Source: Chitinophagaceae bacterium (lineage in GTDB: Bacteria > Bacteroidota > Bacteroidia > Chitinophagales > Chitinophagaceae). Taken from it: DNA of 64,000 bases. The stretch is from the NCBI GenBank assembly GCA_947454235.1, contig CANGIY010000003.1, positions 124,001 through 188,000 of the forward strand. The letters are read 5' to 3'. The notes under the pieces were generated by a model. It ran no database searches, was not told the DNA's origin, and saw only the letters and a program-made list of their open reading frames with translations. Below, one piece after another: positions 43,198 through 51,561 of the stretch (the stretch's first letter is position 1; each line of letters starts with the position of its first letter). The position numbers and the translations under genes are program-made.

Positions 43198-43708
43198 ACT
43201 TTTTAACCCTTTGCATCTTGAATTCCTGGCGCACATCCCTTTCGCCTTGCTTGCCCCAAATAGCGGCAACCAGTGAATCGCCCCCTATCCTTTCATAAGA
43301 TATGTATTGCGGAAAATCGTGTGAGGGATTGCTGAAAACAATCTTTCCACCACTTTGCTCAACCGCCTGAAAAGCGACCGGTTTGCCTCCATTTTGACCA
43401 TTTACGGTAGGTATGTACTGTAATTTCTTGTTCTTCAATGCAAGCTGAATGGTCTCAAAAATGATTGTATCTGCCATTCCATTGCTTTTCACATGAATGG
43501 CATACGACCTTCCCTGCATCAAAGAATCATTAACACTGTCCCAATGTTCATAAACAACATCGTCGCCCTCTTTGAAAAACCATGTTCCCGAAAGCCAGTG
43601 CAGTTGCTGCATGTTGTGAAATGAAATCTCTTTCGCAAAACCGAACACTAAAAATGCCGCGACTATTGAAACGGAGGAAATAAAACTGGTTTTTAATTGA
43701 CTTTTCAT
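43196..43708 (-). CDS. DUF6265-like exported protein
   Basis: A 170-residue protein from ATG 43708, which gives a clean signal peptide ('SSVSIVAAFLVFGFA'); the track start at 43786 adds 26 residues. The mature part is lipocalin-like: 'LHWLSGTWFFKEGDDVVYEH' and 'GGKIVFSNPSHDFPQYISYE' are the recurring motifs of this Bacteroidota family. Function unknown; a small-molecule-binding beta barrel is likely. Its stop codon lies in the tRNA-Leu terminator. Confidence 0.8.
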   Translation of the reverse strand: MKSQLKTSFISSVSIVAAFLVFGFAKEISFHNMQQLHWLSGTWFFKEGDDVVYEHWDSVNDSLMQGRSYAIHVKSNGMADTIIFETIQLALKNKKLQYIPTVNGQNGGKPVAFQAVEQSGGKIVFSNPSHDFPQYISYERIGGDSLVAAIWGKQGERDVRQEFKMQRVKK

Positions 43709-43846
43709 GGCTCGGTTATTGAGTAAATGCGCTATCGGTGTTAAAGATATGCATTCATGCAGGTCTATCTGCGCTTTCCAATTCACGTGTTATCCCACAC
43801 AATGATAATATTTCCTAAAAACCTAAAAAGGATGCTGATACAACGT

Positions 43847-43854
43847 TACTTTTG
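43847..43854 (+). promoter_or_regulatory. -7 promoter element (TACTTTTG) of the transketolase C-half gene
   Basis: Exact TAnnTTTG match 38 bp upstream of the start codon; no convincing -33 element. Confidence 0.45.
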
Positions 43855-43892
43855 CAGTTCGGTTAACAGCCATATCTTAACAAAGCCATTCA

Positions 43893-44852
43893 ATGTTACA
43901 AGACATTAAAATACTGAACGAAAAGGAAACCCGCGGCGGTTTCGGCGAAGGTATCCTGGAAGCAGGTCGTAGAAATCCAAATGTAGTTGCACTTACTGCC
44001 GACCTCGCTGGTTCGCTTAAGCTCAATGCATTCATTAAGGAATTTCCTGAACGCTTTATTCAATGTGGTATTGCAGAAGCCAACATGATTGGTGTGGCTG
44101 CAGGACTTACTATTGGTGGTAAAATCCCATACACTACTACGTTTGCCAACTTTTCTACTTCACGTGTTTATGACCAAATTCGCCAAAGCGTAGCCTACAG
44201 CGATAAAAATGTAAAAATCTGTGCATCTCACGCGGGTCTTACTTTGGGTGAGGATGGTGCAACCCACCAGGTACTTGAAGATATAGGTATGATGAAAATG
44301 TTGCCGGGCATGGCTGTAGTTGTTCCTTGCGACTTCAACCAAACAAAGGCTGCGACTATTGCAATTGCCGACTATCATGGTCCGGTTTATTTGCGTTTTG
44401 GTCGCCCGAAATGGCCAAATTTCACGCCTGAAAATCAGGAGTTTGTATTGGGTAAAGCTCAGGTTTTGGCTGAGGGTACCGATATTTCATTGTTTGCCTG
44501 CGGTCACATGGTGTGGCGTGCTGTTGAAGCTGCTAAACGTCTCGCTGAAGAAGGTATTTCTGCTGAAGTAATTAATATACATACTATCAAGCCACTTGAT
44601 GAAGAAGCTGTTTTGAAGTCTATTCAAAAAACAGGTTGCATGGTATCGGCTGAAGAGCACCAAATCAATGGCGGACTCGGCGAAAGCCTTGCTGGTGTTG
44701 CTTCACGCAAACATCCGGTTCCACATGAATTTGTAGCAGTAATGGATACTTTCGGTGAAAGCGGAACACCTAACCAATTGCTTGAAAAATATGGCCTGAC
44801 TACAGAAAACATCTACCAGTCGGCTAAAAAAGCGATTGCCCGTAAAAAATAA
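43893..44852 (+). CDS. Transketolase, C-terminal subunit
   Basis: A 319-residue protein corresponding to the Pyr and C-terminal domains of transketolase. 'EANMIGVAAGLTIGGKIPYT' is the region of the cofactor-activating Glu, 'SHAGLTLGEDGATHQVLEDI' is the substrate loop, and 'VYLRFGRP' follows. Bacteroidota often split the enzyme into two genes. The N-terminal ThDP-binding half is not in this window, although in other genomes it is usually adjacent. It needs that partner for pentose phosphate pathway activity. Probably cotranscribed with the M28 peptidase 27 bp downstream. Confidence 0.93.
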   Translation: MLQDIKILNEKETRGGFGEGILEAGRRNPNVVALTADLAGSLKLNAFIKEFPERFIQCGIAEANMIGVAAGLTIGGKIPYTTTFANFSTSRVYDQIRQSVAYSDKNVKICASHAGLTLGEDGATHQVLEDIGMMKMLPGMAVVVPCDFNQTKAATIAIADYHGPVYLRFGRPKWPNFTPENQEFVLGKAQVLAEGTDISLFACGHMVWRAVEAAKRLAEEGISAEVINIHTIKPLDEEAVLKSIQKTGCMVSAEEHQINGGLGESLAGVASRKHPVPHEFVAVMDTFGESGTPNQLLEKYGLTTENIYQSAKKAIARKK

Positions 44853-44879
44853 TTATTCGACATTAAGTACCCCGATGTT

Positions 44880-45893
44880 ATGAAAAACTCGTTGTTTTTA
44901 GGTGCGATGTTATCTTTAAGTACTTTATTGGTGTCTTGCGGCAACGATAAACCTAAAGAAACTGCACAAACAAGTGAAACTGCTGCTCCTGTTGAAGCCG
45001 CAGTAAAAACACCGGTATTTAATGCTGATAGTGCCTATGCGCTCATTGGTAAGCAGGTAGCTTTCGGACCACGAACTCCAGGCAGCCCTGCACAAAAAAA
45101 GTGCGCTGAATTGTTGCAAAAAGAACTGCGCAATTGCTGCGATACGGTGTACCGCCAGGAAGTATCAGTTAAAGGTGGCGATGGCAAAATGCTGCCTTGT
45201 ATTAACTTAATTGGCGTTATTCACCCCAAGGCACAACACCGCATATTAATGCTTACCCACTGGGACAGTCGCCCGTGGGCCGATAAAGACACGAAGGATA
45301 AAGACAAACCTATTTTGGCGGCTGACGATGCCGGCAGTGGTGTTGGGGTGCTGGTGGAAATGGCAGCAAAAATCAAATCATTCGGGTTGCCTGATAACAT
45401 AGGCGTTGATATTTTATTTGAAGACGTAGAAGACTACGGCAAGGAAATGTGGGGCGAAAACTCCTATTGCCTTGGTACGCAATACTGGGCACACAACCCG
45501 CATGTACCGGGCTACAAAGCCGATTTCGGTATTTTGTTAGACATGGTGGGCGCGCATAATGCATTGTTTAAAATGGAAAGCCAATCGACCAACTATGCCC
45601 GCGACGTACAGGCTGATGTTTGGAAGGCTGCCGCCGATGCAGGCTTTTCATCTTACTTCCCATACACCGATGGTGGTGCAATCACCGACGACCACATTCC
45701 TGTAAATCAGATATTAGGCATCAAAACCATTGATATCATAAACCTCGGCGGCACCATGGAACAACCTTTTGCTCCGCATTGGCATACCCACAACGACAAC
45801 ATGTCGGTGATTGACAAAAACACCCTTAAAGCTGTAGGACAAACATTGCTACAAGTCGTTTACAGCACTGCTGCTAGAAACAAAGCGTCGTAG
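44880..45893 (+). CDS. M28 family peptidase / glutaminyl-peptide cyclotransferase-like lipoprotein
   Basis: A 337-residue lipoprotein with lipobox 'LLVSC' (~17-21). The M28 zinc-site layout is seen in 'MLTHWDSRPWADKD', 'LAADDAGSGVGVLVEMA', 'ILFEDVEDYGKEMWGENSYC' and the final His in 'PHWHTHNDNMSVIDK'. This arrangement resembles bacterial glutaminyl cyclases, which form N-terminal pyroglutamate on exported proteins, as well as aminopeptidases. In Bacteroidota a periplasmic, inner-membrane-anchored glutaminyl cyclase is known, which fits. The choice between the two activities is inferred. Confidence 0.88.
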   Translation: MKNSLFLGAMLSLSTLLVSCGNDKPKETAQTSETAAPVEAAVKTPVFNADSAYALIGKQVAFGPRTPGSPAQKKCAELLQKELRNCCDTVYRQEVSVKGGDGKMLPCINLIGVIHPKAQHRILMLTHWDSRPWADKDTKDKDKPILAADDAGSGVGVLVEMAAKIKSFGLPDNIGVDILFEDVEDYGKEMWGENSYCLGTQYWAHNPHVPGYKADFGILLDMVGAHNALFKMESQSTNYARDVQADVWKAAADAGFSSYFPYTDGGAITDDHIPVNQILGIKTIDIINLGGTMEQPFAPHWHTHNDNMSVIDKNTLKAVGQTLLQVVYSTAARNKAS

Positions 45894-45924
45894 GTTAGTT
45901 TTAGTACTAGTCTTTGTTTGTATC

Positions 45925-45957
45925 AGCCCGTCCCTAGTTTTTCAATTCGGGAAGGAT
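45925..45957. repeat. Dispersed hairpin repeat, copy 1
   Basis: 'CAGCCCGTCCCTAG' followed by a T-run and 'CAATTCGGGAAG'. A closely similar copy lies at 49817-49849. Short inverted arms (TCCC / GGGA) suggest a small hairpin. Confidence 0.5.
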
Positions 45958-45962
45958 TACCC

Positions 45963-46154
45963 GGCAGGGCGTTTGTAACGCCCCTAACACCAATTAGAAG
46001 TACGAAATACTTCATTCTCACTACAACTTTTATACATCAAAATCACAGAGAAATGCATGACAAAATTTATGCAGTTTTCTAAGCGAATCATCTGTTTTTT
46101 CAAATAACATCGATTAAATCAAGGTATAAGTAGGGGCGTTACAAACGCCCTGCC
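45963..46154. repeat. 192-bp element with perfect 24-bp terminal inverted repeats
   Basis: The left end GGCAGGGCGTTTGTAACGCC (continuing CCTA, 45963-45986) is exactly inverted at 46131-46154. The ~144 bp inside are AT-rich and hold no ORF. No target-site duplication is obvious. The size and termini suggest a MITE-like or REP-derived element. The left end also carries 33 nt related to the 77-bp repeats at 46779 and 47874. Confidence 0.7.
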
Positions 46155-46160
46155 TACCGA

Positions 46161-46179
46161 TCCTCGTTACAAACGAGGA
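46161..46179. repeat. Short REP-like palindrome
   Basis: TCCTCGTT / AACGAGGA arms around ACA, directly after the 192-bp element. Together with that element it fills most of the 367-bp gap (45894-46260) between the M28 gene and the next small gene; no coding sequence is visible there. Confidence 0.55.
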
Positions 46180-46260
46180 CCAGTGAGGAGTAGCAGATTT
46201 TAGTTTTCGAGAACAGGTTTACCCGCTGTTTGTAAGTTGTATTCGCCTGTAACTTAAAAA

Positions 46261-46743
46261 TCATCTTCCCATTATCATTCTGTTGGTATAATGAACCACC
46301 AGTTTACATTGATCTGGCTCAAAGTCAATTAAAATATGGGAACATAGACTTGAAACTTGAAAAGACGAAATCGTCCCATTGTCCAAGTTTTCCAGAATCA
46401 TAATATTATCGCGATCATTTTGCTTTACCAAGTTAAATCTCTTATCAAACAGGCCGGAAGAAGGGTTCCCAGAAATGTGTCCAGTGAAATAAACGCTGTC
46501 GTTAAAAAAGACTCTGAAATTTCCATGAAATGACCCATCGAAACACAACTCTATTTCATTTTTGCCTCTTAATATGCTGTCAAAGTATCTATCACCAGGG
46601 GCTAATTTGCGAAATGTATCATAAACAGCTACCACTGGTAGTTTTTTGCATTCCTTTTGCCCAAATGAAGGGAAACAAAAGTGAAGTAGGAGAAAAAGAA
46701 AAAAAGAAATTCTGTTCTGTTGTACACTTAACACTTTCTGCAT
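46261..46743 (-). CDS. Hypothetical exported protein, small
   Basis: A 160-residue protein with a signal peptide ('ISFFLFLLLHFCFPSFGQ', ~12-29). The mature part contains 'SFHGNFRVFFNDSVYFTGHI' and four or five scattered cysteines. No family recognised. It lies in a run of three small secreted or lipoprotein genes on the minus strand, separated by repeats. A 77-bp repeat ends 36 bp upstream of its start and could carry its promoter. Confidence 0.65.
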   Translation of the reverse strand: MQKVLSVQQNRISFFLFLLLHFCFPSFGQKECKKLPVVAVYDTFRKLAPGDRYFDSILRGKNEIELCFDGSFHGNFRVFFNDSVYFTGHISGNPSSGLFDKRFNLVKQNDRDNIMILENLDNGTISSFQVSSLCSHILIDFEPDQCKLVVHYTNRMIMGR

Positions 46744-46778
46744 GTCGGGGATTTTTTGAGGTTCTATTATTCTTCGGC

Positions 46779-46855
46779 TGTAACGCCCGTAACTCCAATT
46801 AAAAGTACGAATTACAATCCATTCAACGAGGGTATTTTACACCTGTAGGTCGGAT
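46779..46855. repeat. 77-bp dispersed repeat, copy B
   Basis: Begins TGTAACGCCCGTAAC and ends AGGTCGGAT. It aligns without gaps to 47874-47950 with six mismatches, and its first 33 nt also match 45974-46006. It is positioned 36 bp upstream of the start of the gene at 46261-46743. Confidence 0.75.
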
Positions 46856-46893
46856 CCCCACGCCCATTTGAGAGTAGAAGATGCTACCTCCAA

Positions 46894-47346
46894 CTATGGC
46901 AAGAATTCACCGAAATACGCATGTTTAACACTACACATTAATCTTTGCAATTTATCTTCTTGAAATACAAAGCCAGTTATGAATAATTGCGCATCTGTTT
47001 TCAATGAGTCACTCCATACCTTCGGCTTCACATGAATTTTGTCATTTTTTTTAATTTCACCTACATAGTTAATATCAACAACAACAAATGTATCAGCATT
47101 TTTATCAACTCCGACTAACCAACACGGTCCAGCAAGTATTGTATCCTGATTGAGAATCGTGTATTTTGGGAAATAATACAACACATTCACTTTACAATTG
47201 ACCAATAAGTCAGAATATTTCCATAGACCTTGACAATGTTCTACCGAACCTCTAGTTGTCAAACATGAATATTGTCTGTTAATATTGTTCACTCTTGCCG
47301 TTTTACACGAGAGAAAGAAAATCAAAATCAGAAAAAGTAATCTCAT
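46894..47346 (-). CDS. Hypothetical small lipoprotein
   Basis: A 150-residue protein with a short signal and lipobox ('LILIFFLSC', C at ~14). The mature portion has 'ILAGPCWLVGVDKNADTFVV' and several cysteines. No family recognised. It is the middle gene of the three-gene small-protein run. Unlike its neighbours, no 77-bp repeat precedes it. Confidence 0.65.
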   Translation of the reverse strand: MRLLFLILIFFLSCKTARVNNINRQYSCLTTRGSVEHCQGLWKYSDLLVNCKVNVLYYFPKYTILNQDTILAGPCWLVGVDKNADTFVVVDINYVGEIKKNDKIHVKPKVWSDSLKTDAQLFITGFVFQEDKLQRLMCSVKHAYFGEFLP

Positions 47347-47446
47347 AAATAATATTTACGTACTGGTCTTATTTGCAAGGAAACTGTTACAAATGAGTGC
47401 CTGAAAGGACAATGAATGTAGTCTATTTCTATTGTAAAACTATAAA

Positions 47447-47836
47447 TCATTTAATAGCTGAAAACAGATTAGAGTCAATGGTGAATGCAAAGGGATAGCA
47501 TGTGGATTGATCTAATCCTTGGAAATATATACCATCAGTTTCATAATGTAAAAATGTATCAGACTTTTTAAAGCTAATAAACACATCATAATTTAGGTTT
47601 TCTTTGTGGTCTAAAAAGCCCTCTTTTCTGTTGAGCAGCAATTGAGATAAAATGCACTTTTGTTTTGCATTTAAATTGTATTTTATAACACCGTTGTTCT
47701 CCCAGACATCTACAGTGTCAAGATGATCACACGAAAAATCAGGTACTTTTGTTTCGTTGCACGAAAACGCAAAAATGCACGAAATAAGCAGAAAGAAGAT
47801 GTTAACTAATTTCCAGCAGATTTTTAGCAAGATCAT
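47447..47836 (-). CDS. Hypothetical small lipoprotein
   Basis: A 129-residue lipoprotein from ATG 47836, with lipobox 'FAFSC' after a hydrophobic signal ('LVNIFFLLISCIFAFSC'). The track start at 47893 would read through the 77-bp repeat and is unlikely. The mature part has 'NLNAKQKCILSQLLLNRKEG' and is otherwise unrecognised. The 77-bp repeat ends 38 bp upstream of its start. Confidence 0.6.
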   Translation of the reverse strand: MILLKICWKLVNIFFLLISCIFAFSCNETKVPDFSCDHLDTVDVWENNGVIKYNLNAKQKCILSQLLLNRKEGFLDHKENLNYDVFISFKKSDTFLHYETDGIYFQGLDQSTCYPFAFTIDSNLFSAIK

Positions 47837-47873
47837 ATTTAAATCCTTAAAATTACCATCAACTTTATCAAAA

Positions 47874-47950
47874 TGTAACGCCCGTAACACCAACTAAAAG
47901 TACGAATTACAATCCATTCAACGAGGGTATTTTATATCCGCAGGTCGGAT
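47874..47950. repeat. 77-bp dispersed repeat, copy C
   Basis: Gapless 77-nt match to copy B (six mismatches), placed 38 bp upstream of the start at 47836. Read on the minus strand it contains TACTTTTA with TTG 16 bp before it, a promoter-like pair. Confidence 0.75.
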
Positions 47951-48005
47951 ATCAGCTCCCTTCCGTACCTAGAGGATTCAATGCACGGTTAATGATAAAA
48001 AAACA

Positions 48006-49700
48006 TTACTTCACTAACAACCAATCGCCAATTACAACCGCATCTAGTTTCGATGTATAAAAAAGTGCTAGTGCTTCAGTCGGTGTTTCAACTATTGGCA
48101 TCCCTTTTTTATTAAATGAGGTATTGAGCAATATCGAAGACCCAGTTAGCTGCTTGAAATGGTTCAACAGATTGTAAAACAACGGATTGCTGCTTTGTGT
48201 GACTGTTTGCACCCTCGCACTACCATCCACGTGCACCACTTCGCCATATTCCTCCTTATATCGGTCTCTTATTTTATCAACCAGTATCATATACGGACTA
48301 TCGTAACCGTACTCAAAATATTCATGTACATCTTCTGCAATCACTGATGGAGCAAATGGCCTGAAGTCTTCCCGCATTTTTACGTCTCTGTTCACAAATG
48401 CACGAACACCCTTTATGCGCCCATCAGCCAGAATGCTTCGATTACCCAGTGCCCTTGGTCCAAATTCTGCACCTCTCTGATACCAGCCTATGACCTTTCC
48501 TTCACTGAGTAATTGAGCCGTTTTTTGAGCAATATCAGTTTCTTTAGTGCATTTATTTTTCAATTCAGGGTGTGTTGCAATAACCTCATCCAGTGCAGCT
48601 ACAATCTCATTTTCAGTGTAGGTGCGACCAAGGTATGTAGAGCCACTGTGAAGTTTTCTCGCTCCTTTCAACACCTCTAACCACCCATAATATGCACAAC
48701 CAATTGCCAGACCATTGTCGGCTGCGGCAGGTTCCATATACAGTTCTTGAACTGAAGTTTCCCGCAAAATTCTGGCATTCGCAACCGCATTGAGTGCCAC
48801 CCCACCTGCATAACACAACCTGGTACTTGAAGCTAACGACTGCCTATGGTTGACAACATACAGTACTGCACGTTCCACTTCTTTCTGCACCCACGCTGCC
48901 AGGTCGGCAAAATACGAGAACCTTGCTTTGAAGTCTTCATAGCCTGAAGAGGGCTGCGATAATACTTTCAGGGCTTCATCTTTTACAAACACCCGGCCCT
49001 CACGCAAATCAAATATCTCATCGTTGTACTTCGTTCTGTCGCCAAACGGAGCGAGCCCCATTAACTTACCTACATCATCAAGATTGCAGAATATGTAATT
49101 ACTGAAAACACTGTAAACACCTCCTATTGAATGTTTTGTGGTTGGCGTGTTATTATGTTCTGTTGAATTTGCACCGCCAAATGCAGAAAAATCTTTGAAA
49201 ATGGGCGTTAGCAAACCACCTTCGTAATGATAAAAACTATCTTTTTCAAGCAAATTCACCAATTGTACATCAGCAGGCACAGAAGTACCTGCAAGGTCAT
49301 CGCACTGAAAATAGAAACTACCACAACCATCAACAACTAAAAGATTGAATTCATCAAAAGGGCAGGTACCTATTGCACTGTACGCGTGGGCGAGGTGGTG
49401 CGAAATAGAAACAAATGGAATGGTGCAGTTTTGAGGAAAAAACCGTGCTCCCTGATATGAATGCTTCATGATTTCATCTTTCTCGAAATTGGCGGCTTGC
49501 ACCACCAGGCTCACATCTTCAAGGGTTATGCCCGCAGCCTCAAGACAGTACCGCACCGAAAGGAAATCATTTTGCCCATCGTGCTTCTTCCTTGAAATCC
49601 GCTCTTTTTCTATTGCTACTATCAATTCCCCATCTTTCAGCAAACACGATGAACCATCATGCGAAAGACCTGTACCCAAAACATAAATCGGCTTACTCAA
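48006..49700 (-). CDS. Carbamoyltransferase, NodU/CmcH (TobZ-like) family
   Basis: A 564-residue O-carbamoyltransferase that uses carbamoyl phosphate and ATP to carbamoylate a hydroxyl group, classically on sugars or antibiotics. The N-terminal Kae1-like domain has 'GLSHDGSSCLL' and the metal-binding 'HHLAHAYSAIG' (101-111). The C-terminal YrdC-like part has 'WYQRGAEFGPRALGNRSILA' and 'SSILLNTSFNKKGMPIVETP'. No glycan or antibiotic cluster surrounds it; the neighbours are repeats and a GNAT gene, so the acceptor is unknown. Family secure. Confidence 0.93.
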   Translation of the reverse strand: MSKPIYVLGTGLSHDGSSCLLKDGELIVAIEKERISRKKHDGQNDFLSVRYCLEAAGITLEDVSLVVQAANFEKDEIMKHSYQGARFFPQNCTIPFVSISHHLAHAYSAIGTCPFDEFNLLVVDGCGSFYFQCDDLAGTSVPADVQLVNLLEKDSFYHYEGGLLTPIFKDFSAFGGANSTEHNNTPTTKHSIGGVYSVFSNYIFCNLDDVGKLMGLAPFGDRTKYNDEIFDLREGRVFVKDEALKVLSQPSSGYEDFKARFSYFADLAAWVQKEVERAVLYVVNHRQSLASSTRLCYAGGVALNAVANARILRETSVQELYMEPAAADNGLAIGCAYYGWLEVLKGARKLHSGSTYLGRTYTENEIVAALDEVIATHPELKNKCTKETDIAQKTAQLLSEGKVIGWYQRGAEFGPRALGNRSILADGRIKGVRAFVNRDVKMREDFRPFAPSVIAEDVHEYFEYGYDSPYMILVDKIRDRYKEEYGEVVHVDGSARVQTVTQSSNPLFYNLLNHFKQLTGSSILLNTSFNKKGMPIVETPTEALALFYTSKLDAVVIGDWLLVK

Positions 49701-49816
49701 TCAAAAATCAATTTGCCTCTAAATTATTTATTTGTTTCAGTCAAGCAAATCAGAATCTGATTTTAAAGTTAATTTGGTGAGGAAAAACGTCCTTACTCCC
49801 TGCTCCTCGTTTGAAA

Positions 49817-49849
49817 CAGCCTGTCCCGATTTTTTTTGAATTCGGGAAG
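49817..49849. repeat. Dispersed hairpin repeat, copy 2
   Basis: 'CAGCCTGTCCCGAT', a T-run and 'GAATTCGGGAAG', closely matching 45925-45957, with TCCCGA / TCGGGA arms. It lies in the short gap between the carbamoyltransferase and GNAT genes. Confidence 0.5.
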
Positions 49850-49857
49850 AACCAATT

Positions 49858-50412
49858 CTAACGGTTCTTTCCCACCCATTCATCTGTTGTCATCTCAAGC
49901 CAATCGATATCGCGGTCGGTGATGGGTGAAAACATTGTTTTTTTGTAGTGCAGTCCAATCTTTTCAAGCACACGTCTTGAAGCCTTGTTTTCGACATGGG
50001 CGGTACCAATAATGAGTGGAACATTTAATGTTTCAAAGCCGTATTGCAAGCCTTCCAATGCGCTTTCGGTGGCATAGCCCTTGCCCCAAGCTTCGGGTAT
50101 AAACCGATAACCAATGTCATAATATGTTTCAGTGCCATGTTCGGGCTGAATGACATGCTTAATGCCCGACCAACCTATGAACTCCTGAGTACTCTTTTCA
50201 ATCACAGCCCACCGACCAATTCCCAATTCAACATATTGCTGTTTTACAAGTCCGACTACCGCTTTTGCTTGCTCCAATGTTGATATTGGCCTATTACCCA
50301 GGTACGTGTGTACAATCGGGTTTGAATCGAGCCTAAAAATACCTTGCTCATCGCCGTCTCTGAACTCGCGAAGGATTAAACGGTGTGTTTCAATGTGAAA
50401 TTCAAGTGGCAT
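49858..50412 (-). CDS. GNAT N-acetyltransferase, RimJ/RimL type
   Basis: A 184-residue acetyl-CoA-dependent acetyltransferase. The start 'ETHRLILREFRDGDEQGIF' and the acetyl-CoA loop 'WGKGYATESALEGLQYGF' are typical of the RimJ/RimL group (PF13302), with 'NKASRRVLEKIGL' as the C-terminal motif. Substrate could be a protein N-terminus, an amino acid or a small molecule. It lies after folD on the same strand, separated by a terminator. Confidence 0.92.
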   Translation of the reverse strand: MPLEFHIETHRLILREFRDGDEQGIFRLDSNPIVHTYLGNRPISTLEQAKAVVGLVKQQYVELGIGRWAVIEKSTQEFIGWSGIKHVIQPEHGTETYYDIGYRFIPEAWGKGYATESALEGLQYGFETLNVPLIIGTAHVENKASRRVLEKIGLHYKKTMFSPITDRDIDWLEMTTDEWVGKNR

Positions 50413-50453
50413 ATACTTTGAGTTTTGCCGGTTAAAACGGGCTTAAAATGTGA

Positions 50454-50493
50454 AAATAAAAATCCCCCGGAAACAATAAAAATCTCCGGGGGA
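50454..50493 (-). terminator. Intrinsic terminator of folD
   Basis: Eight-bp stem TCCCCCGG / CCGGGGGA with a 15-nt loop; the minus strand continues into ATTTTTATTTT. Confidence 0.8.
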
Positions 50494-50512
50494 CAAGGAA
50501 AGACTTTTATGA

Positions 50513-51403
50513 CTATTCTGCTGCTACCGACGCTTTTTGTCTTGCAGCCAACAATGTATTTTTCATTAAACCACAAATGGTCATAGGACCAACACCACCC
50601 GGAACCGGCGTGATATGGCTACACTTTGGTGCAACACCTTCGTAGTCAACATCACCCACAAGGCGGCTACCTGATTTTTTAGTAGCATCAGCAATGCGAT
50701 TGATACCTACGTCAATTACAACAGCACCGTCCTTCACCATATCGGCAGTTACAAACTTAGGCTTACCAATTGCAGCAACAATAATATCGGCCTGGCGTGT
50801 AATTTCAGCAAGGTTTTTAGTACGGCTGTGTGTCAATGTCACAGTTGCATTGCCCGGATTTGTGTTCCTGCTCAATAAGATTGTCATTGGTGTACCAACA
50901 ATGTTACTACGACCTATTACAACGCAATGCTTGCCTGCAACATCAAGTCCGTAATGTTCCAGCATCAGCATAATGCCATATGGTGTAGCTGGCAGGAATG
51001 TAGGCTGTCCCAACATCATTTTACCCTGAGAAATAGGATGGAAACCATCAACGTCTTTTGCAGGGTCAATGGCCAATATCACCGCATCGCCCGAAATATG
51101 TTCAGGCAAAGGCAATTGCACCAAAATACCGTCCACATCATCGTTTTCATTCAGTTTTTTAACCTCATCAATCAGTTGCGCCTCAGTGATATCGGTGTTG
51201 AAACGTAACAATGTCGATTCAAAACCCAATTCAGCACAACTTTTCACTTTATGACCAACGTAGGCTTCACTGGCAGGGTTGTTACCCACCAAAATAGCAG
51301 CCAGATGTGGCTTTTTACCACCTGCCGCCTGCCAGTTAATTACATCTTGCTTTATCTGCTCTTTGATGTGAGCCGAAACAAAAGAACCGTCTAGTATCTG
51401 CAT
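50513..51403 (-). CDS. folD: Methylenetetrahydrofolate dehydrogenase / methenyltetrahydrofolate cyclohydrolase
   Basis: A 296-residue bifunctional one-carbon enzyme producing 10-formyl-THF, the cofactor used by PurH and the formyltransferase in this window. The catalytic YxxxK is in 'SEAYVGHKVKSCAELGF' (Y48, K52). 'DGILVQLPLPEHI', 'VIGRSNIVGTPM' (the NADP loop) and 'PVPGGVGPMTICGLM' are the family signatures. Monocistronic with a strong terminator. Confidence 0.97.
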   Translation of the reverse strand: MQILDGSFVSAHIKEQIKQDVINWQAAGGKKPHLAAILVGNNPASEAYVGHKVKSCAELGFESTLLRFNTDITEAQLIDEVKKLNENDDVDGILVQLPLPEHISGDAVILAIDPAKDVDGFHPISQGKMMLGQPTFLPATPYGIMLMLEHYGLDVAGKHCVVIGRSNIVGTPMTILLSRNTNPGNATVTLTHSRTKNLAEITRQADIIVAAIGKPKFVTADMVKDGAVVIDVGINRIADATKKSGSRLVGDVDYEGVAPKCSHITPVPGGVGPMTICGLMKNTLLAARQKASVAAE

Positions 51404-51561
51404 TTTATTATTGATATTTTAAGCTTCTAAAGGTAAGAGAAAATTTGAACCCATGAAGATGATTTGAAACATGAAAGCAAAAAAAATACTGTTGATATCC
51501 AGCCCCATCTTTCACAAATCCGCAACGAATCAATTGATGCCGTTACATTATATTTGTCCCC

